Of a stretch of 64,000 nucleotides of DNA, positions 8,021-18,072 are shown piece by piece. The notes under the pieces are model-generated. The model saw nothing but the letters and a program-made list of their open reading frames with translations, was not told the origin of the DNA and did not search any database. A program made the position numbers and the translations under genes. The stretch is taken from positions 62,001 to 126,000 of the forward strand of contig CAWJIH010000007.1 of NCBI GenBank assembly GCA_963842975.1, read 5' to 3'. Position 1 is the first letter of the stretch. Every line of letters starts with the position of its first letter. Origin of the DNA: JACJWR01 sp963842975. Lineage in GTDB: Bacteria; Actinomycetota; Actinomycetes; S36-B12; UBA10799.

Positions 8021-10498
8021 ATGAAGCTTGTGGTAGTTGGTGGGGTTGCAGCCGGTATGTCGACGGCGGCTCGCGCCCGCCGCTTGGACGAATCAGCCGA
8101 AATTGTGGTGTTCGAACGGGCGCATCATGTCTCGTTCGCCAACTGCGGATTGCCGTATCACATTGGTGAAACCATCACGGATCGTGATCAGCTGCTCTTG
8201 CAGACACCGGAGAGCCTTCGCGAAGCGCTCAACCTCGATGTGCGCACCCACCATGATGTCCTCGCAATCGATCCCGAGCAGGCCACAGTGACGGTCGTGA
8301 ATCTCGAGACCGACGAAGTCATTGAGATGAACTACGACGCGCTCGCGCTATGCCCGGGTGCACAACCATTCATGCCCAACGTCCCAGGCATTGATCTGGA
8401 TGGCATTCACGTGCTGCGCCGGATCGGCGACATGGATGCCATCAAGGCAGCAGTCGACGGAACTGAGGGGAACACGCCGGTCAAACGCGCCGTGGTCATC
8501 GGAGCTGGCTACATCGGCCTGGAGATGGCAGAGAATCTGCACCACCGGGGGGTGAAGGTCGAGATCGTCGAGATGGCTGATCAGATCATGCCGCCGCTGG
8601 ATCCGGAACTCACCCGAGGTATGGAGAACTACCTGCGGGAGTACGGCATTGGACTGCACCTGGGCACCGCCGCGGCGGCTTTCACTCGTGGTTCGGATGG
8701 GTCGTTGCGGGTTGAGCTCAGCAACAACGTGGTGCTGAAGACCGACATGGTGATGATGTCCGCCGGAGTCCGCCCCAACACCGAATTGGCGGTGGCTGCT
8801 GGCCTGGAACTGGGTCCGCGCGGCGGGATCAAAGTCGATCACCACATGCAAACGTCGGACCCCCGAATCTGGGCCGCTGGCGACGCGGTGGAGACCGCTC
8901 ACACGGTGTTGCCGGGCAGTTGGCTGGTTCCGCTGGCCGGCCCCGCCAACCGGCAAGGTCGAGTTGCCGCAGAAAACATCTGCGGCCGGGACACACGGTA
9001 TGAGTCCACCCAAGGAACCTCCGTCGTCAAGGTGTTCGACATGGTGGCGGGTGGCACCGGAGCCTCCGAGAAGCAATTGGTGGCTGCCGGAATCCCCTAC
9101 GAGATGGTGAACCTGCACCCCTCCGGGCATGCGGGCTACTACCCAGGCACCTCCAAGATGCACCTCAAGTTGCTCTTCGCCCCAGAGACTGGCCGGATTT
9201 TGGGTGGCCAGATCGTCGGCTTCGATGGCGTTGACAAACGCCTTGACGTGATGGCCACGGCGATCCGCGGTGGCATGACGGTGTTCGATTTGGAGCACCT
9301 GGAGTTGGCCTACGCACCGCCGTTCGGCTCCGCCAAGGACCCCATCAACATGGCTGGATTCCTGGCGTCGAACGTGATCCAAGGCGATGTCCGACTGTGG
9401 TACGCCCGGGATTGGCCTGGCGTCGTTGAAGGCGCCGAAGTGATTGATGTCCGCACCCCCTTGGAATACGACATCTGGCACATCCCCGGTGCGGTCAACG
9501 TCCCGCTGAAAACGATCCGCGAGGCTTGTCAGTCGTGGGACCGGGATCGTCCGTTGCGGGTGTACTGCGCCGTCGGATTCCGCTCCTACCTGGCCTATCG
9601 GGCTTTGGTGGGCAACGGCTTCACCGACGTTGCGATGCTGTCCGGCGGCTCGACCACCTTCCGGGCCTACCACGACGTGGCCCCAGACGAATCGGACTCC
9701 CGCAGCCCGCTGATTGCTTACGCGGAGGAGGCGTCGTTTCCGACGACTACCGCAGAACCCACGGAGGTTGCGGCCTCCGGCGTTCGTGAAGAGATCGACG
9801 CAACCGGCTTGGCCTGCCCGGGTCCGGTGATGGCGCTTTCGAAGAGAATGGCCACGCTCGCACCGGGTGACGAGGTGCTGATCCATGTGTCGGATCCAGG
9901 GTTCAAGCGAGACGCGTTGGCTTGGGCCCACAGCAACGGGCATCTGGCCTTGGAAATCACCCCGGAGGGCCCAGGATACGCCGCGGTATTCCGCAAGGGT
10001 GGGGTGTCCGTCGCCGCCGAGCAAAGACTGCACAAGAAATCTTTCGTCGTATTCTCCGGTGACTTCGACAAGGTCCTGGCCGCGTTCATCCTCGCCAACG
10101 GGGCACGCGCCATGGGCGACGAGGTGACTATGTTCTTCACGTTCTGGGGTCTCAATGCTTTGCGGCGCCCGGACTACCACGCACACGGCAAGAACGCGGT
10201 CGAGAAGATGTTCTCGGCCATGATGCCGAAGGGTCCGGAGGCGCTGAACCTCTCGCAGTTGAACCTGTTCGGTGGCGGCCGGGAAATGATCAAGCGGATC
10301 ATGAAGGACAACAAGGTTCCCAGCCTGAGTCACCTGATCGAGTCCGCTCAGGACGATGGGGTGAAGTTGGTGGCCTGCACCATGACCATGGATCTGCTCG
10401 GAATCACTCCCGAAGAACTGATTGACGGCGTCGAACTGGGCGGAGTTGCACACTTCCTGGGCGAGGCCGACGAGTCGAACCAGGCGATGTTCATCTGA
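8021..10498 (+). CDS. CoA-disulfide reductase-rhodanese-TusA-DsrE fusion (persulfide oxidoreductase)
   Basis: 825 residues; ATG 8021 is preceded by GTGGAGG. Residues 1-445 are a CoA-disulfide/NADH polysulfide reductase-type flavoprotein: GGVAAG FAD-binding site at 7-12 and the single active cysteine C42 in FANCGLPYHIG. Residues about 460-560 are a rhodanese domain with catalytic C516 in YCAVGFRS. Residues about 590-660 are a TusA domain with C599 in the CPGP motif. Residues about 668-825 are a DsrE/DsrE2-like domain. Each module carries a sulfane-sulfur-handling signature, so the polypeptide probably reduces or relays persulfide sulfur between its own domains in the cytoplasm. Related fusions of the first two or three modules are known; the full set of four in one chain is less common. 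Confidence 0.92.
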   Translation: MKLVVVGGVAAGMSTAARARRLDESAEIVVFERAHHVSFANCGLPYHIGETITDRDQLLLQTPESLREALNLDVRTHHDVLAIDPEQATVTVVNLETDEVIEMNYDALALCPGAQPFMPNVPGIDLDGIHVLRRIGDMDAIKAAVDGTEGNTPVKRAVVIGAGYIGLEMAENLHHRGVKVEIVEMADQIMPPLDPELTRGMENYLREYGIGLHLGTAAAAFTRGSDGSLRVELSNNVVLKTDMVMMSAGVRPNTELAVAAGLELGPRGGIKVDHHMQTSDPRIWAAGDAVETAHTVLPGSWLVPLAGPANRQGRVAAENICGRDTRYESTQGTSVVKVFDMVAGGTGASEKQLVAAGIPYEMVNLHPSGHAGYYPGTSKMHLKLLFAPETGRILGGQIVGFDGVDKRLDVMATAIRGGMTVFDLEHLELAYAPPFGSAKDPINMAGFLASNVIQGDVRLWYARDWPGVVEGAEVIDVRTPLEYDIWHIPGAVNVPLKTIREACQSWDRDRPLRVYCAVGFRSYLAYRALVGNGFTDVAMLSGGSTTFRAYHDVAPDESDSRSPLIAYAEEASFPTTTAEPTEVAASGVREEIDATGLACPGPVMALSKRMATLAPGDEVLIHVSDPGFKRDALAWAHSNGHLALEITPEGPGYAAVFRKGGVSVAAEQRLHKKSFVVFSGDFDKVLAAFILANGARAMGDEVTMFFTFWGLNALRRPDYHAHGKNAVEKMFSAMMPKGPEALNLSQLNLFGGGREMIKRIMKDNKVPSLSHLIESAQDDGVKLVACTMTMDLLGITPEELIDGVELGGVAHFLGEADESNQAMFI

Positions 10499-10615
10499 GC
10501 TAGTCCGAGCGTTGGCCTCAACGGTGGCGCGAGCCTAGAATCAGGCTCCAGGTGAGGCCTAATCCCGGCCGCGCCAAACTGGCGGCGCCGCAAGCGTCGG
10601 GAACAAGGAGCAGTA

Positions 10616-11026
10616 ATGGCAATCGGCCCAGTGGACGTGTACATCATCGGCTTTCCCGGCAACCAGTTCACCGGTCGCATTGCGCCGGCGATCGTGGAGC
10701 TCATCGATCAGGGAATCATCCGCGTGCTGGACGTGCTTTTCGTGATCAAAGACGCCGAAGGCAGCATCACCGCTCTGGAGATGGCCGACTTCACCGGTGA
10801 CCAGCCCAGCTTCATGGAAATCGACATTGCCCAACCCGGTGCACTCGGGATAGACGATGCCGAAGAGATCAGCGAGGACCTTCCCCCCAACAGTTCAGCG
10901 CTACTCATCGCACTCGAAAACGTATGGGCCGCGAAGCTTGCTGCCGAGTTCAAAGCAGCCGACGCTGTGGTCATTGACTACATCCGGATTCCGGTGGACG
11001 TCGCTGAGGCAATCATCACCGAATAA
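10616..11026 (+). CDS. DUF6325 family protein
   Basis: 136 residues, start ATG preceded by AAGGAG. The N-terminal GPVDVYIIGFPGNQFTGRIA and the acidic middle match the actinobacterial DUF6325 family, small cytoplasmic proteins of unknown function. It precedes a SHOCT-domain gene by 33 bases, a pairing common in Actinobacteria, so the two probably form an operon. No catalytic motif is visible. Confidence 0.75.
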   Translation: MAIGPVDVYIIGFPGNQFTGRIAPAIVELIDQGIIRVLDVLFVIKDAEGSITALEMADFTGDQPSFMEIDIAQPGALGIDDAEEISEDLPPNSSALLIALENVWAAKLAAEFKAADAVVIDYIRIPVDVAEAIITE

Positions 11027-11059
11027 CGTCAACCAAACGACTCGAAAGGACACCCACAC

Positions 11060-11347
11060 ATGGGACTTCTTCGCATGGCAACCCGCACCGCCGTGGTGGC
11101 TGGCACAGCAACTGCAGTCTCGGGCCGTGTCGCCCACCGGCAAGCCCAGAAGTACAACCAGCAAGCCCAACAGCAGTACGACCAGCAGCAGGCTGCGGTT
11201 CAGCAACAAGCTGCCGCCCAGCAGCCCCCAGCCCCGGCTGAAGACGAAGCCACCACGCAGTTGAAGAACCTGGCGCAGTTGCACAGCCAGGGCATCCTCA
11301 GCGATGAAGAATTCACCGCGGCCAAGGCCAAGATCCTCGGTATCTGA
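11060..11347 (+). CDS. SHOCT-domain small protein
   Basis: 95 residues. An Ala/Thr-rich N-terminal segment is followed by a Gln-rich linker (about 35-62) and a C-terminal SHOCT domain (about 66-95: LKNLAQLHSQGILSDEEF, then AKAKILGI). SHOCT domains are short helical oligomerisation modules found at protein ends. A ribosome-binding site (AAAGGA) precedes the ATG by about nine bases. Operon partner of the preceding DUF6325 gene; function unknown. Confidence 0.8.
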   Translation: MGLLRMATRTAVVAGTATAVSGRVAHRQAQKYNQQAQQQYDQQQAAVQQQAAAQQPPAPAEDEATTQLKNLAQLHSQGILSDEEFTAAKAKILGI

Positions 11348-11374
11348 AGTTCCCGGTAACACCCGGGTGACGGC

Positions 11375-12112
11375 GTGAGCGAAACGGCGGAAGCCTACAC
11401 ACGATTGGCTGGGGTCTACGACGACATGGTCGTGGACCCCAGCTATCCGTTATGGGCGGACTTCTGCCACCGGCTCTTTCGACTGGATTCTCGTCGGGTT
11501 GAGTCCGTGCTGGACGTGTGTTGCGGAACGGGTCTGTTCACCGCCGAATTGAGGCAATTGGGCTACGAGCCCGTGGGGGTGGACGGTTCCGCTGCGATGT
11601 TGACCCGAGCTCTGGAGACCCTCGGACCCGATGTGGAACTGCATCACGCCCAACTGCCCGAGCTAGGGACGACGGACGTGTTCGACGCCGCAGTCTCCAC
11701 GTTCGATGGGCTCAACTACGTTTCCGGGGAGGTCTTTGCCGAGTCCGTGAAGGCGGTCGCCGCCCGGCTACGCCCTGGTGGTTGGTTCATCTTTGACCTA
11801 CACACCGATGCCTTGATGCAGTTCACGGCAGCACATCCCGTGGTTGTCGGCACGGCTGTAGGCCGAGACTTCACTCTTCGCAGCGATGTCGATCTCACGG
11901 CCCGCACGTGCCGCACCCGAATCGAGATTTCGGGATCCGACGGCGAAGACTTCGCCGAACAGCACGAGCAGTTCTTTCACTCGGATGCGGTGGTGCGAGC
12001 GGCGCTTGCCGACGCCGGATTTACCGCGGTGACCGCGGTGGATGAGTACTCCGACGATCAGGTCGATGACGCCACGGTGCGCGCCACCTGGATTGCGCGT
12101 CGACCGGACTAG
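11375..12112 (+). CDS. Class I SAM-dependent methyltransferase
   Basis: 245 residues from a GTG. Motif I is VLDVCCGTGLFTAELRQLGY (about residues 46-65), followed by motif II acidic VGVDGS, the standard AdoMet-binding layout of small-molecule methyltransferases (Methyltransf_25/11 type). Substrate cannot be told from sequence. It lies 27 bases after the SHOCT gene and may share its transcript. Its stop overlaps the stop of the convergent lipoprotein gene by three bases. Confidence 0.8.
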   Translation: MSETAEAYTRLAGVYDDMVVDPSYPLWADFCHRLFRLDSRRVESVLDVCCGTGLFTAELRQLGYEPVGVDGSAAMLTRALETLGPDVELHHAQLPELGTTDVFDAAVSTFDGLNYVSGEVFAESVKAVAARLRPGGWFIFDLHTDALMQFTAAHPVVVGTAVGRDFTLRSDVDLTARTCRTRIEISGSDGEDFAEQHEQFFHSDAVVRAALADAGFTAVTAVDEYSDDQVDDATVRATWIARRPD

Positions 12113-12526
12113 TCGCCTTCGCGCTCGCCGCCGCAGACCGCTTCCATCTGCTCAAGGCCTTCATTCCAACCCGGGCTGTCGGTCTCGTTCGACAACATCT
12201 CCCTGGCGGCGGCTTCGACCTCTTTGTCGCCTTCGTCTTTCGCCAGTTGCTCAATCTGTTGGAGTTGCGCAGTGACAGTCTGCACTCGCGCCCTCGTCGT
12301 TGATTTGCTGGTCCAGTTCGGCGAACTGCTTGCAGGCCTCCGACTCGTCGGGGAGCACACTGGCGGCGGCGTCCGCTGCGGCTGACGTGGCGCTGGCGGC
12401 GGCGTCGGCTGCGGCTGACGTGGCGCTGTCGACGGTCTCGCTGCTCCCACCACAGGCGGCCAGGAGGACGGACAGGGATAGGGCTGATGCCGCAATCAAC
12501 GCGCGGCGAGAAGACTTGATGCGCAT
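12109..12526 (-). CDS. Small lipoprotein, frameshifted
   Basis: From ATG 12526 the protein starts MRIKSSRRALIAASALSLS and has a lipobox LLAAC, so it should be exported and lipid-anchored on C25 or so. A duplicated Ala-rich segment (SATSAAADAAA twice) follows, then a helical stretch (ACKQFAELDQQINDEG). The frame then leaves coding sense and stops at 12251, while the next frame continues with VQTVTAQLQQIEQLAKDEGD to a stop at 12109. Removing one base in the GGGCGCG run near 12283-12293 joins both into about 135 residues. Either a sequence error or a decayed gene. Function unknown; divergent from the GGDEF gene. Confidence 0.65.
12361..12426. repeat. 33-bp tandem duplication inside the lipoprotein gene
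   Basis: Two adjacent 33-base copies (12361-12393 and 12394-12426) differ at one position. They encode the repeated Ala-rich linker just after the lipobox, a type of segment that expands and contracts by replication slippage. Confidence 0.8.
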
Positions 12527-12717
12527 GACGGTGAGCCTATTGCATAAATTGGATTTGATCATGGTGAGAGCGCTGGATTCATCGCAAGAGATGTCGTCGA
12601 TTTGTGCCAGCGAGGTGTTCGACGCCGTGGCAGTCGCCGGCCGCCTGCTATGGGGGGCGCGTAAACTGCACTGCACGTAGACCCAGTCGTCGCGTCAAGT
12701 CCAGGAGGTCGGTTGGC

Positions 12718-13557
12718 ATGTGCTCCGCCAACGCCGCCGAGCCACCCACCGACGAGCAGGCACTTCGGGTTGCCTATCAGGCCACCCGGGCCTTGCTGCG
12801 TGCGACTGACTCGTCATCGGCGCAAGCCATAATCGTCAGGTTGTGCGAGCGGATGGGGGCTCGGGTAGTTCCGGCCGAGGGTAACGACGCGGCCACGCTG
12901 CCGTTCGACATTTCGCTGGACGGCAACGACCCGATGGTCCTATCCACGGATTCGGCCACTGTCGCGCGCCTGGTGTCGCGTTTCGTTGTGCCGGCGGTCG
13001 CGGATGCCCGGCTCATGGTGAGGGCGCGAAACAGCCAGGTGATGCTCACGAACGACGCCACCCGCGACGCCCTGACTGGCTTGTGGAACCGCCGTTCGTT
13101 GGAACTCGCAATCAACCGGGCCAACTTCGGCGACACTCTGGTGTTGATTGATCTGGACCACTTCAAAGCAGTCAATGACACGTATGGGCATGCTGCAGGG
13201 GATGAGGTTCTTGCAACCTTCGCCTCCTTTGCCCGGCGACGACTTCGGCACCTTGACATCATTGGCAGACTAGGTGGGGAGGAGTTCGTGATCCTGCTTC
13301 CAGAAACGGGGTTGCCGGACGCCTCACAGATCATGTGTCGGCTGCGATCCGAGTGGTCTGCAAGTGCTCCCTACGGCACAACTTTCAGTGCTGGCGTGGC
13401 GGCGGTGCCGGAAGACCAACACACCGAAGGCCAACGTCCAGGTCAAGTGGCGCTGGCGCTGGCGGACATTCTGATGTATACGGCAAAGACCAGGGGCCGC
13501 GATCGAATCGTCACCCAGGAGTCGGAAACGGAATCATGCGGAGGTGAGGCGCGATGA
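12718..13557 (+). CDS. GGDEF diguanylate cyclase
   Basis: 279 residues from ATG 12718, with AGGAGG about ten bases upstream. The C-terminal half is a complete GGDEF domain: DALTGLWNRR start, LVLIDLDHFKAVND metal/substrate region, and the active-site GGEEF at 186-190. The allosteric c-di-GMP inhibition site RxxD is present five residues before it (RHLD, 177-180), so product feedback is expected. The N-terminal ~115 residues are helical and not matched to a known sensor. The stop overlaps the start of the cobalamin-binding gene (ATGA), so the two are translated together; the partner probably supplies the input signal. Makes c-di-GMP from two GTP in the cytoplasm. Confidence 0.92.
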   Translation: MCSANAAEPPTDEQALRVAYQATRALLRATDSSSAQAIIVRLCERMGARVVPAEGNDAATLPFDISLDGNDPMVLSTDSATVARLVSRFVVPAVADARLMVRARNSQVMLTNDATRDALTGLWNRRSLELAINRANFGDTLVLIDLDHFKAVNDTYGHAAGDEVLATFASFARRRLRHLDIIGRLGGEEFVILLPETGLPDASQIMCRLRSEWSASAPYGTTFSAGVAAVPEDQHTEGQRPGQVALALADILMYTAKTRGRDRIVTQESETESCGGEAR

Positions 13558-14627
13558 CGCCGACAAAGGCAACCAGGCTCTCCATCGAAGAGGCGATCGA
13601 GGACTACTTGGCGGCAGCGTCCGTGGGCGATCGGCATCGGGCGGTCCACGTGACGATGAGACTGCTAGCCGATGGTGAGCCGCCGGAGTCAATCATCACT
13701 CACGTCTTGGCTGGAGCCCAGGCACGGATCGGTGAAGGTTGGCAAAACGGAACCTGGAGTGTGGCCCAAGAACATCGGGCGTCAGCAATCGCCGAGGCTG
13801 CACTGCAGGCCGTGACGGATATGGCGATGCGCTCACCGAGTGCGGTTTCGGAGGGTTCCGCAGGGCAAGCAGTCGTAGCGTGCAGCGAGGGTGAATGGCA
13901 CGTGCTGCCCGGACGGATGGCGTCGGAAATCCTTCGACTCCGCGGCGCCGAGGTTTCTTTTGTCGGACCGTCGATCCCAGCCGACATGCTGGTCGAGATG
14001 TTGGAGTTCGATCCTCCGGCCGCAGTCGCCGTCACCTGCTCAATGCCGATGTCGCTCGTTGGTTCATGGGCTACTGCCAGCGCTCTGCGCGAACTTGGGA
14101 TGTATGTCGTGTGCGGCGGCCGAGGGTACGGCGTCGACGGCCGATGGGCACGGGCGGTCGGAGCCGACCACTGGGCACCGACTTTCGAGGATGGAGCAGA
14201 TGCGCTGATGGCAGCACTGTCCCGTTCCCGCCCGGAACCGCGACCACCGATGGGTTCCGACGAGATAGCCGCCGAACTCAACGGACTGCGGCGGGAGGGT
14301 CCGGCCGTGGTGGAAAATGCCATGTCGATCTCGCTCGATGCCTGGCCCTGGTTGCGGGAATCGGGCACCTTGGTGCGAGCGACTCGTACCGATCTTTCGG
14401 CAACGCTGCAGGCCGCGCAGTCAACGGCTTTAGTTGACGATCCGCTGCTGCTGGCCGAGTTCGTCGGATGGTTCGAGTCGGTGCTGGCTGTACGTGACCT
14501 GCGAGTGGACTTCGTGGCGAGTGCCTTCGACTTGCTGCTGGAGGTGCTGCCATCGTCTTTCCCGCTTGTGCGGGCCGCGCTCATCGATGGTCTGGCGGTG
14601 TGCTCCGAATCACCGATGGCGCGCTAA
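13554..14627 (+). CDS. CarH-like cobalamin-binding photoreceptor-type protein
   Basis: 357 residues. Residues 10-90 form the four-helix B12-cap domain and contain W63 and E73-H74 in exact Wx9EH spacing, the motif of adenosylcobalamin light sensors of the CarH/LitR group. Residues about 103-210 are the Rossmann B12-binding domain; SEGEWHVLPG carries H116, in the position of the lower axial cobalt ligand. There is no MerR DNA-binding domain. The C-terminal ~140 residues are helical and unassigned. Start ATG overlaps the stop of the diguanylate cyclase gene. Likely role: light- or B12-dependent control of the cyclase. Motifs are seen; photochemistry and the protein contact are inferred. Confidence 0.85.
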   Translation: MTPTKATRLSIEEAIEDYLAAASVGDRHRAVHVTMRLLADGEPPESIITHVLAGAQARIGEGWQNGTWSVAQEHRASAIAEAALQAVTDMAMRSPSAVSEGSAGQAVVACSEGEWHVLPGRMASEILRLRGAEVSFVGPSIPADMLVEMLEFDPPAAVAVTCSMPMSLVGSWATASALRELGMYVVCGGRGYGVDGRWARAVGADHWAPTFEDGADALMAALSRSRPEPRPPMGSDEIAAELNGLRREGPAVVENAMSISLDAWPWLRESGTLVRATRTDLSATLQAAQSTALVDDPLLLAEFVGWFESVLAVRDLRVDFVASAFDLLLEVLPSSFPLVRAALIDGLAVCSESPMAR

Positions 14628-14642
14628 GCCCTCAAAGGTCGA

Positions 14643-16517
<1,875 letters not shown>

Positions 16518-16572
16518 GAGGAAATACCTCCAAATATTGGCGATTTCTTTACGCTGGACCCTAGCGCAGGGA

Positions 16573-17728
16573 TCATGTCTGCGCGAAGTAGCCGGAAATA
16601 TCGATGATGAGGTGGGTATCGCCGCCGCGGACGAAAGCTTTGAGTCGAAGCAACGCATCCGTGGTGAGGATCAGGCCGTTGGCGATGGTTGCACCGGCTG
16701 AGCTCCAGTTGATCGCGGACGCTTGGTAGTCGGCAGCATCGCCAGGCGTGAGGGCCACAAATCCGCGTGCGGAGGAGGTGTCGGTGATGGTGACGTTGGC
16801 CGCGATTGCCCGGGTGCCGTCAGGCAGTAGCCGGCGGATGGGAGCGCCGGTGTCGAGATCACGGACGAAGCCGACACCGATGACCCGAGGTTCCGCGCTG
16901 GTGAGTATCCGGCCGTTGTCAGGGGTGGAGCGCCGTGAGTCGAATACCCGGGTTGGGGTCAGCGGGACGTAGGCGCCGGCGGATTGTGGGCCGCCAATGA
17001 GTCGCCACCTGCCCGGGCTGCCCGCTTGCACACAGAGCCACACGTTGCCGGATGTGTCGTTAACGACATCACCCAACGCCCAGTTTCCGGGAGTTGGGAA
17101 AGTCTCGCTAGGTCACCTGGCTGCAAGTCGGATCGCTGGGCCGAAGAACGGAGGTGAAATGCTCCACCGATGCCCGTGACTCCTCGCCTGTCCGCGGATC
17201 GCCACGGCAGCTGCCATGCGATCGCCGTAACACTGCGGTGCCGGTTTCGCTTTGGCCCGCAACGCCGGTGCCAGCGTCGTTGACTCCATAGAGACCGGCT
17301 GCGCTTCTGTTGGTCGCGCTTACCAAAAAGGCATAGGTGCGGTTGCTGCTGGTCAGAGCCGTGGCTGCGGCGCCAGCGTTGTTTCCAACGCCCTGGAGGA
17401 TTGGATCGCCGGCTGCCGCAGCGGCAGGTGACATTGGGTTGGCGGCATGCACAAGGCCCGCCGCCGCGCCCGCGCCGCCCAGAATCAATGCGCGTCGCGA
17501 CCACCGCGTGGCCGGAGCCTCAACGGGTGGCTGAGCCGTTGGGCCACGAGCGCCGGCCGGGTCCGGTTGCGTGCCGTCCGGCAGACCCGGCTCGGCTGTA
17601 GCCGCTATCCGTTGCTCAGCTTCGGCGAGCCGGAGTTCGGTGTGCTGCAGACGTTCCTCGAGCCTGCGGATCTGCTCGGCAAGAGCCACCTCGGCTCCGC
17701 TTGCGGTCAAGTCTTCAGGGTGCGGCAT
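16573..17728 (-). pseudogene. Repeat-rich surface-type protein, broken by frameshifts
   Basis: The 5' part (17728 to about 17230) encodes a coiled-coil start (LAEQIRRLEERLQHTELRL), then SRRALILGGAGAAAGLV, a Tat-like twin-arginine hydrophobic segment placed unusually far in (about residue 80), then GLYGVNDAGTGVAGQSETG repeats. The 3' part (about 17095 to 16573) encodes NDTSGNVWLCVQAGSPGRW and a beta-rich end terminating in DISGYFAQT. This architecture is common in actinobacterial proteins of unknown function. The frame ends at 17108, while the 3' half is in another frame; plausible family-like residues in the third frame around 17110-17165 suggest more than one indel. AGAGGT lies before the ATG. 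Either decayed or mis-sequenced. Confidence 0.6.
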
Positions 17729-17776
17729 CGTCGACCTCTATATGTGGGAGCCAGATGGTGAGGGCGCACGGCGGAC

Positions 17777-18022
17777 CTATTGGGCCGGTCCGAGACCGGA
17801 GTCGGTGAAGCCGACCTTTCGGTGACTGCCATCGCAAAAGGGCTTTTTCGCGCTCTGGCCACACCGGCACAACCAGGTACGCTCGGTGGTCTCCAAGATC
17901 GATCCATCCGATGCCACAATTCGCACCTCACCCGCCACGGCGAGGGGGCCATCGGCTTCTACTGTGATGGCGACTGATCCACCGGAGGGGTCGGCGCTAT
18001 CTGATCCCGAATTCTGATTCAT
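17777..18022 (-). CDS. CDGSH iron-sulfur domain protein
   Basis: 81 residues. The C-terminal half contains CRCGQSAKKPFCDGSH, the complete three-Cys-one-His CDGSH motif that binds a [2Fe-2S] cluster, as in mitoNEET-type proteins. The N-terminus is a short Ser/Asp/Gly-rich stretch and then a beta strand region. Cytoplasmic electron or cluster carrier, partner unknown. It lies 50 bases after the UvrA-like gene and 48 bases before the broken repeat gene, on the same strand. No clear ribosome-binding site before ATG 18022. Confidence 0.92.
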   Translation of the reverse strand: MNQNSGSDSADPSGGSVAITVEADGPLAVAGEVRIVASDGSILETTERTWLCRCGQSAKKPFCDGSHRKVGFTDSGLGPAQ

Positions 18023-18072
18023 GGGAAACAGGCTGGCACAACCCTAGGACTGCTGTCGAGAACTACGTTGGT

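Noticed and set aside
8348..10453. A 701-codon open frame antisense to the sulfur-relay fusion gene
   Set aside because: Its composition is His/Gln/Val-rich shadow of the real gene, with no domain, and the plus-strand gene has four well-matched domains.
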